This document shows, piece after piece, positions 6,162 through 10,967 of a stretch of 12,795 bases of DNA (its first letter is position 1; every line of letters begins with the position of its first letter). The DNA is from CAZFBR01 sp035353495 [NCBI: uncultured bacterium] (lineage in GTDB: Bacteria; DAOPZR01), in the NCBI GenBank assembly GCA_964517215.1, contig CAZFBR010000048.1:1-12795 (forward strand), written 5' to 3'. The translations under genes were made by a program, and so were the position numbers. Below the pieces are notes generated by a model. That model was not told the DNA's origin and made no database searches. It worked only from the letters and a program-made list of their open reading frames with translations.

Positions 6162-7693
6162 CGCAGCAGCCGCCGTACCCGGGCGGCCAGTTCGACCGGC
6201 GAAAAGGGCTTGACCACATAATCGTTGGCGCCCAGCTCGAAGCAGCGGACGATATCCTGCTCATTGCCGGTGCCGGTGAGGATAATGACCGGGGTGGTGG
6301 CGGTGGCGGGCTGCGCCCGCAGCTGCTGCAGCACCTGAAAACCGTCGAGGCCGGGCATGCGCAGGTCAATGATGTACAGGGCGTAGGCGGTAGTGCCGGC
6401 CGCGGCCAGTACGGCGGCGCCGTCCGCGACGCTGTGCACGGCCAGACCGTCCGCCTGCAGCACCCGGCTGATGACCGCAGTGATCAGCGGATCGTCATCG
6501 GCAGTGAGCACTTGCCGCGCCGCCGGCTGGGCCGGCACCTCCGTGACCGGGGTCACCACACGATTGCGGCCGGCGGCTTTGGCCTGGTAGAGCAGCCGGT
6601 CGGCGGCGGCGATGGCAGCGAGCGGCTGGTCATGGGCGCGGGCGTCGGCAATCCCGGCGGAGAAGGAAACCGAGAACGTGCGGCCGTCGGCGGCGCGGAA
6701 CTGCTCCGCCCGCACGGCGGCGAGCGCCTTGAGCAGGCCCTGCTCGGCATGCAGCCAGTCGGTATCCGGAAAGAACACCGTAAACTCTTCGCCGCCCCAG
6801 CGGGCAACGAAGTCGGACTTGCGCAGGGTATGGGCCACCAGTTCCGCCACCCGCCGCAGGACGATGTCGCCGGTGGCATGGCCGTAGGTGTCGTTGACAT
6901 TTTTAAACCGGTCGATGTCGAACAGGCCGACGGCGAGCGGCACCTGGCTGCGCTCGCTGTGGGTGAGCATCAGGGTGAATGCCTCGAGAAATGCCGCGCG
7001 GTTGGGCAGCCGGGTCAGGGCGTCGACGCGGGCACTGTCGGTCAGGCGCAGGGACCGCTGCAGCCGGGCGGTAACTTCCGCAGCCAGCAGTGCGGGGTCA
7101 AACGGCTTGCGCTGGACCGCATCGGCGCCGAGGGCAAAGCATTCGAGCGCATCGCCGGCGGCGGTGTTGCCGGACAGGATAATGACGGGAATCCCGGCGG
7201 TGGTGAGATCCTCGCGCAACGTCACCAGCAGCGTGCGCCCGTCCTGGTCGGGGAGCACCAGGTCGAGAATGATCAGTGCCACCGGTGTTTCCGCGAGAAT
7301 TGCGCGGGCGGCCGCGGCGGTGGCGGCAGTCAGCAGGCGCCGCCCGGGCGCGCTGAGCAGCGGAGTCAGGACAGCGGAAATCAGCGGATCGTCATCCACA
7401 ATCAGCACGACCAGTTCGCGGTCGGGATGCTGGCGCAGCTGCAGCGTGGCGCGGGACAGCAGCAGGGCCAGGGTGGGTGACAGCAGCGGCCCGCTGGCGC
7501 GTTCGACTGCGGTGGCGGCAGCATGCAGTTCGGGCAGGTCGGCGGCGGTGGCCAGGTCGGCCAGCTCGCGGCTGAGCCGGCGGGCGGCACTGACCGCGGT
7601 GCGGTCGCCGGCGGCCAGGGCGGTCTGCGCGGCGCGGCAGGCGGCAGCCAGACCCCGCAATGATTCGCGCTGAGCGGCAGTGAGCAGTTTCAT
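6158..7693 (-). CDS. Response regulator diguanylate cyclase, (degenerate HPt)-REC-GGDEF-REC
   Basis: The 511-residue cytosolic protein is a cyclic-di-GMP synthase under two receivers. Residues 1-90 are helical. RELADLATAADLPEL (42-56) lines up with the HPt pattern H-x-L-x(8)-LPEL, but has Arg42 where the phospho-His should be. REC1 (about 95-212) has D100-D102, phosphoacceptor D144 and K196. GGDEF (222-380) has the catalytic GGEEF at 300-304 and the RxxD inhibitory site R291-D294 five residues before it, so it looks active and product-inhibited. REC2 (394-511) has D399-D401, phosphoacceptor D443 and K495. ATG at 7693 is used because it starts the MKLLTAAQ helix in an ATGA overlap with the kinase stop. 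An in-frame upstream extension to 7771 would lie wholly inside the kinase gene. No Shine-Dalgarno is seen. The partner kinase is the gene just upstream. Confidence 0.9.
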   Translation of the reverse strand: MKLLTAAQRESLRGLAAACRAAQTALAAGDRTAVSAARRLSRELADLATAADLPELHAAATAVERASGPLLSPTLALLLSRATLQLRQHPDRELVVLIVDDDPLISAVLTPLLSAPGRRLLTAATAAAARAILAETPVALIILDLVLPDQDGRTLLVTLREDLTTAGIPVIILSGNTAAGDALECFALGADAVQRKPFDPALLAAEVTARLQRSLRLTDSARVDALTRLPNRAAFLEAFTLMLTHSERSQVPLAVGLFDIDRFKNVNDTYGHATGDIVLRRVAELVAHTLRKSDFVARWGGEEFTVFFPDTDWLHAEQGLLKALAAVRAEQFRAADGRTFSVSFSAGIADARAHDQPLAAIAAADRLLYQAKAAGRNRVVTPVTEVPAQPAARQVLTADDDPLITAVISRVLQADGLAVHSVADGAAVLAAAGTTAYALYIIDLRMPGLDGFQVLQQLRAQPATATTPVIILTGTGNEQDIVRCFELGANDYVVKPFSPVELAARVRRLLR

Positions 7694-9876
7694 GCGGGGC
7701 GGCCAGCCGTGGCGGCGTCGAGTGCGGCCAGGAACTGCTCGCGCGAGAACGGCGGCGCCAGCCAGTGGCAATCGCCGGCACCGGTGTCCGGCACCGGCGC
7801 AAGCACCACCAGCGGCAGGGCGGCAGCCAATGGATTACGACGCACGGCGGCCACCGCTGCGGCGCCAGTCAGCCCCGTATAGGGCGGAAGCAGAATGATT
7901 GCGGTCGGTCGACTGACTGCCAGCAGATCGCTGAAAATTGCCGGATTGTCGGCGGTGAGCAGTTGGGCGGCCAGCAATTCCGGGGCCGGTTCAAACCCGG
8001 TGCCGCCGTCCGGCCGATCGCCGACCAGCAGCAAACGGTGATGCAGCAGTTCCGGCATGACTGCCGGCGGCGCACTTTCAGCCGGCAGGGCAACTGCCGG
8101 CAGCGGCAGGTACGGATGCAGCTCCAGGGTGAAACGGGTGCCCTGGCCAACGGCGCTGGCAACGCTGACGCTCCAGCCCAGCTGACGTGCCAGCGCCCGG
8201 ACGATGGCGAGACCAAGACCGGTGCCGCCGAACTTGCGCGTCGGCCCGGTGTCGACCTGAAAAAACGGTTCAAACAGCCGGCCGAGATGCTCTGCCGGGA
8301 TGCCGATGCCGGTGTCGCTGACGGTCAACCGATACGGGACCCCGGTCGCTGCGTCGCTGTCGAGGCGGACCGTGATGGCGCCGCGTTCGGTAAATTTCAT
8401 GGCGTTGCCGACGAGGTTGAAAAGGACCTGACGGAACCGCTGGCTGTCGGTGTAGAGCAGTGCCGGGGCGGACGGCAACGCCATGACCAGGCGCACCTGC
8501 CCGTCGGCGCGCAGTGCGTCCGCCTGTCCGGCGACTTCGCGGATCAGCGGCAGGAGATCGACCAGCGCACCGGCGACCTGCGCGCGTCCGTTTTCAATCT
8601 TGCTGATATCCAGGATGTCATTGATGGTGGCAAGCAGGTGGCGGCCGTTGGCGAGAATCCGCTCAAGGAACAGCCGCTCATCGCTGTTCAGGGACGCCGG
8701 CGGGTGTTTCAGCAGCACATTGGCAAAGCCGATGATGGAGTTCATCGGGGTGCGCAGTTCATGACTCATGGTTGCGAGAAAACTGCTTTTGGCGCGGCTG
8801 GCGGCCTGGGCTTCGGCCACAGCGGTTTCCAGGCGCACATTGTTCCATTCGAGCTGCTGCGCGTATTCGCGCAGCTGGTCCGCACTGCGGATCTGTTCGG
8901 TGATGTCGTTGAATATCTCCAGGACGGCCGGGGTGCCACGGTAATGCATCCAGGTGTGGCTGACGATATAGGTGTGACCGTTGACCGGCAGGGTGATCGT
9001 GATCGTCCGGGTTTCATCCGGGCACGGTCCGTGGTGCAGCGGGCAGTCCGCGCAGGGCCGGTCGCTGCCGGTCATGATCTGCCAGCAGGTGCGCGCCTGG
9101 AGATCTTCACCGCGCAGGCGCAGCATGGGCTCGTTCTGATACAGGATGTGTCCGTCGCGATCGACGATGCTCATGGGGAGCGGGATGGTCCGCAGCAGCG
9201 ATTCATTAAAGGCATTGCCGGCGCGCATGGTCTGCTCGGCCGTGTGCAGCCGGCTGATCGTACGCAGCAGGTACAGGCCGTAGGGAAGGATCAACAGCAT
9301 GATCAGGATGCCGGTCAGCCCGATCAGCAGGATCAGGCGCCGGGTCTGCTCCTGTTCGCGGGTGGCGAGGGTTTGCAGCTCGCGAAACAGGCGGTTGGCC
9401 AGCGCGGTGTACGCCGCGGCACTGGCGGCGGCGACGGTCTCCGCCTGCGGTGCGTTGAGCCGGGCAATGCCGGCAGCGTGCCCTTCCCGGGCAAAGGCGG
9501 CAAGGACCTGATCGCTGTAGGCCAAACGTGCGGCGCTGGCCTGGGTAAAGGCGTCAAGCTCGTCGGGTGCAGCGGCAGTGTAGAGCCGCCGGTTGCTGGC
9601 GGTGCGGAGAGTAAAATCCGCCACGGCGGCGCGGCTGATTTCGGCATATCGGGCCGTGCCGGTCAGCAGGAACGCGCGCCGGCCAGCGATGGCCTGGTCA
9701 AGCAGCGCAGCCAGATGCTGGGCATGTTCAATCCGCTCGTGCTGCCGGGTGATGGCGGCGTTGAGCGGCGTGAGGGTCAGGACCTGCTGCAAACAGAGCC
9801 CAATGAGCAGGGTCAGCGCCAGCGCGGCCAGAACGGTAAGCAGCGGGACGAAGGTGGTGGCGGAGCGGGGCGCCAT
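7690..9876 (-). CDS. Membrane sensor histidine kinase, CHASE3-like/PAS/HisKA/HATPase with inactive receiver
   Basis: The 728-residue kinase has two membrane helices (about 9-31 and 180-204). They flank an extracytoplasmic helical domain whose RRAFLLTGTARY stretch (66-77) resembles CHASE3. A PAS domain (222-328) carries Cys264, Cys275, Cys278 and Cys285. Next come the HisKA H-box with H372 (MSHELRTP, 370-377), then the ATPase N box (N487, N491), G1 DTGIGI (521-526), FEPFF (535-539) and G2 GGTGLGLAI (550-558). All catalytic boxes are intact. The tail 611-728 keeps the rhythm of a receiver but has lost the acidic pair, the phosphoacceptor Asp (ILLPPY at the site) and the Lys (APPF instead of KPF). 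It can therefore not relay phosphate, so an external receiver and HPt are needed. The HPt-REC gene three bases upstream fits that role. No Shine-Dalgarno is seen before the ATG. Confidence 0.92.
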   Translation of the reverse strand: MAPRSATTFVPLLTVLAALALTLLIGLCLQQVLTLTPLNAAITRQHERIEHAQHLAALLDQAIAGRRAFLLTGTARYAEISRAAVADFTLRTASNRRLYTAAAPDELDAFTQASAARLAYSDQVLAAFAREGHAAGIARLNAPQAETVAAASAAAYTALANRLFRELQTLATREQEQTRRLILLIGLTGILIMLLILPYGLYLLRTISRLHTAEQTMRAGNAFNESLLRTIPLPMSIVDRDGHILYQNEPMLRLRGEDLQARTCWQIMTGSDRPCADCPLHHGPCPDETRTITITLPVNGHTYIVSHTWMHYRGTPAVLEIFNDITEQIRSADQLREYAQQLEWNNVRLETAVAEAQAASRAKSSFLATMSHELRTPMNSIIGFANVLLKHPPASLNSDERLFLERILANGRHLLATINDILDISKIENGRAQVAGALVDLLPLIREVAGQADALRADGQVRLVMALPSAPALLYTDSQRFRQVLFNLVGNAMKFTERGAITVRLDSDAATGVPYRLTVSDTGIGIPAEHLGRLFEPFFQVDTGPTRKFGGTGLGLAIVRALARQLGWSVSVASAVGQGTRFTLELHPYLPLPAVALPAESAPPAVMPELLHHRLLLVGDRPDGGTGFEPAPELLAAQLLTADNPAIFSDLLAVSRPTAIILLPPYTGLTGAAAVAAVRRNPLAAALPLVVLAPVPDTGAGDCHWLAPPFSREQFLAALDAATAGRPA

Positions 9877-9879
9877 CGG

Positions 9880-10641
9880 TCACGCACGGGCCAGCAGGCG
9901 GCGGATGGTGTCGAAGAGGATGGCCTCGTCGGTGATGGGCTTGGCGATATAGGCGTCAAAACCGGCGCGCAGGAAATGCTCGCGGTCGCCGGCCATGGCG
10001 TGTGCGGTGAAGGCAATCACCGGCAGGCGCTGCCAGCGTGGCAGGGCGCGCAGGCGGGCCAGCAGCTCCTCACCGTCCATGCCGGGCAGGGAGATGTCAA
10101 GGATGGCCAGATCCGGCGCGGCCTGATCGAGCGCCGCCAGGGTGCTGTCACCGTCGGAAAACTCGCTGACATGGTAGTGTGGCGAGAGCAGCACGCGGAG
10201 CAGCAGGCGATTATCGGGATTGTCCTCGACAATCAGCAACCGTTGCCGGGCATCAGTCGAAGGCGGCGCCGTCACGGGCGGTGGCGGTGGCGCTGCCGGT
10301 GTCGTGCTGACCAGCAGGGGCTGCAGCTCTGCATAGGCCGCCTGCAGGCCGGGAATCAGCCGCTGTATTTCGTCCGCCTGTTTCTGCGCGGCCGCGCGCT
10401 CGACCTGCAGGGCAAGCGCCTGCAGGCGCAAGGCACCCAGCTGACCGGCGCCCGATTTGAGCGCATGCGCGGCTTCGCGCACCTGGTCAAGGGAGCCGCC
10501 ACTGATGGTGGCGAGGCGCTGACGGGTCAACTGATGAAACAACACCACCAGTTCATTGGCCGCGGTTTCACCGATCAGCTCCCGCAATCCCTGCAGCAGG
10601 GTAACATCAAATACCGGTATTGGCTCCATGATGATTTGCAT
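9880..10641 (-). CDS. HPt-REC phosphorelay protein
   Basis: The 253-residue cytosolic protein joins a histidine phosphotransfer domain to a receiver. The HPt domain spans about 10-108 with H59 in AHALKSGAGQLGA, the HxLK-type site. A Pro-rich linker (115-128) follows. The receiver (133-253) has E139-D140, phosphoacceptor D182 in LAILDISLPGMDG, T212 and K234 in YIAKP, all in place. These are the modules normally fused to the C-terminus of tri-hybrid kinases such as BarA or ArcB, here carried on a separate gene. It is the first gene of the leftward operon, three bases before the kinase. Start choice is open between M1 (ATG at 10641) and M5 (ATG at 10629). Neither has a Shine-Dalgarno, and possible promoters lie so close that the mRNA may be nearly leaderless. 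Confidence 0.92.
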   Translation of the reverse strand: MQIIMEPIPVFDVTLLQGLRELIGETAANELVVLFHQLTRQRLATISGGSLDQVREAAHALKSGAGQLGALRLQALALQVERAAAQKQADEIQRLIPGLQAAYAELQPLLVSTTPAAPPPPPVTAPPSTDARQRLLIVEDNPDNRLLLRVLLSPHYHVSEFSDGDSTLAALDQAAPDLAILDISLPGMDGEELLARLRALPRWQRLPVIAFTAHAMAGDREHFLRAGFDAYIAKPITDEAILFDTIRRLLARA

Positions 10642-10669
10642 TTTACCATTTAATTGTACCGCCCGTCAA
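10640..10669 (-). promoter_or_regulatory. Weak candidate promoter of the phosphorelay operon
   Basis: On the minus strand TTGACG (10664-10669) stands 18 bases from TAAAAT (10640-10645). Start of transcription would be near 10633, a few bases before the ATG at 10629. A separate TACAAT (10653-10658) without a -35 partner could instead give a start near 10646, just before the ATG at 10641. Either choice implies a very short leader. Both are weak matches. Confidence 0.3.
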
Positions 10670-10705
10670 AAGCGCGGAGTGGATTCATAAGTATAAATAA
10701 TTACA

Positions 10706-10734
10706 TTGACTTTCCGCGGGGCTTGTGGTATATT
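10706..10734 (+). promoter_or_regulatory. Sigma70-type promoter reading toward the protease
   Basis: TTGACT (10706-10711), a 17-base spacer and TATATT (10729-10734) each match five of six consensus bases. Transcription should start near 10741, giving a leader of about 227 bases before the protease ATG at 10968, or a short RNA of about 160 bases if it ends at the terminator at 10902. Confidence 0.72.
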
Positions 10735-10759
10735 AAAGATACAATTTAGCGGATTTGCT

Positions 10760-10794
10760 TAAGATCGCGGGTTGATCTGCCGATTACGATCTTA
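10760..10794 (+). promoter_or_regulatory. Leader stem-loop 1
   Basis: TAAGATCG (10760-10767) and CGATCTTA (10787-10794) are perfect 8-base inverted arms, and an inner CGG/CCG pairing (10768-10770 with 10780-10782) extends the stem past a 4-base bulge. It lies about 20 bases after the predicted transcription start and could be the base of a ligand- or protein-binding structure. Confidence 0.5.
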
Positions 10795-10824
10795 GTGAAT
10801 TCGGATTCAAGGACGATGTGTGTG

Positions 10825-10944
10825 ATGATAAACGGATTTATCACCAAGACACCCCGCGAGACGGCAGCAATGCCGGTGTCTTCGTTGGGGTGTATTTTTT
10901 TTGCTCCCGTAATGGCGGGTGGCATGTTAATAGAGATACGGTAA
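10825..10944 (+). CDS. Possible 39-residue leader peptide
   Basis: An ATG at 10825 opens 39 codons ending in TAA at 10942-10944. AAGGA (10809-10813) lies 11 bases upstream; an ATG at 10816 in the same frame would be too close to it. The frame runs through both alternative hairpins and the T run. Its second half (CIFFAPVMAGGML) is hydrophobic. A ribosome translating it would disrupt the terminator hairpin, which would suit translation-coupled attenuation. No codon run of a single amino acid is seen. It may simply be a chance frame. Confidence 0.2.
   Translation: MINGFITKTPRETAAMPVSSLGCIFFAPVMAGGMLIEIR
10826..10843 (+). promoter_or_regulatory. Leader stem-loop 2
   Basis: TGATAAA (10826-10832) pairs with TTTATCA (10837-10843) across a CGGA tetraloop, seven perfect pairs. 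It ends three bases before the first arm of the alternative hairpin that follows. Confidence 0.5.
10846..10882 (+). promoter_or_regulatory. Alternative (antiterminator-like) hairpin
   Basis: AAGACACC (10846-10853) pairs perfectly with GGTGTCTT (10875-10882). It encloses a small GGCA/TGCC hairpin with a GCAA (GNRA-type) tetraloop at 10867-10870. Its left arm shares 10849-10853 with the left arm of the terminator, so the two structures exclude each other. Confidence 0.5.
10849..10902 (+). terminator. Rho-independent terminator in the protease leader
   Basis: ACACCCC (10849-10855) pairs with GGGGTGT (10887-10893) and is followed, after one A, by eight T residues (10895-10902). The 31-base interval holds the 5-bp CGGCA-GCAA-TGCCG hairpin. 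It lies 65 bases before the protease ATG, so it would stop transcripts from the promoter at 10706-10734 unless prevented. Confidence 0.7.
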
Positions 10945-10967
10945 TCCGGGAAAGCTGAGGGGGAATC

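Larger units (their letters stand above)
10642..10967. other. Divergent intergenic region, AT-rich, with a structured leader
   Basis: About 326 bases separate the leftward HPt-REC gene from the rightward protease gene. This stretch is visibly richer in A and T than the flanking operon. It holds a weak leftward promoter, a good rightward sigma70 promoter, and a run of hairpins ending in a rho-independent terminator before the protease start. No tRNA was recognised. The leader does not show the conserved cores of the cyclic-di-GMP, cobalamin, fluoride or glycine riboswitches as I know them. Confidence 0.8.

Noticed and set aside
7694-7771. In-frame N-terminal extension of the GGDEF protein
   Set aside because: It lies entirely within the kinase gene, and the ATG at 7693 forms the same 4-base overlap seen at the next junctions.
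7765-10653. 962-residue open frame on the plus strand opposite the kinase and HPt-REC genes
   Set aside because: Low-complexity Gly/Gln/Arg-rich translation with no recognisable domain. It is explained by strong G/C bias at third positions of the genuine minus-strand genes, whose motifs are unambiguous.
10741-10967. Known cyclic-di-GMP riboswitch in the protease leader
   Set aside because: It is tempting given the adjacent diguanylate cyclase, but I could not find the conserved core bases of class I or a class II layout in this stretch.
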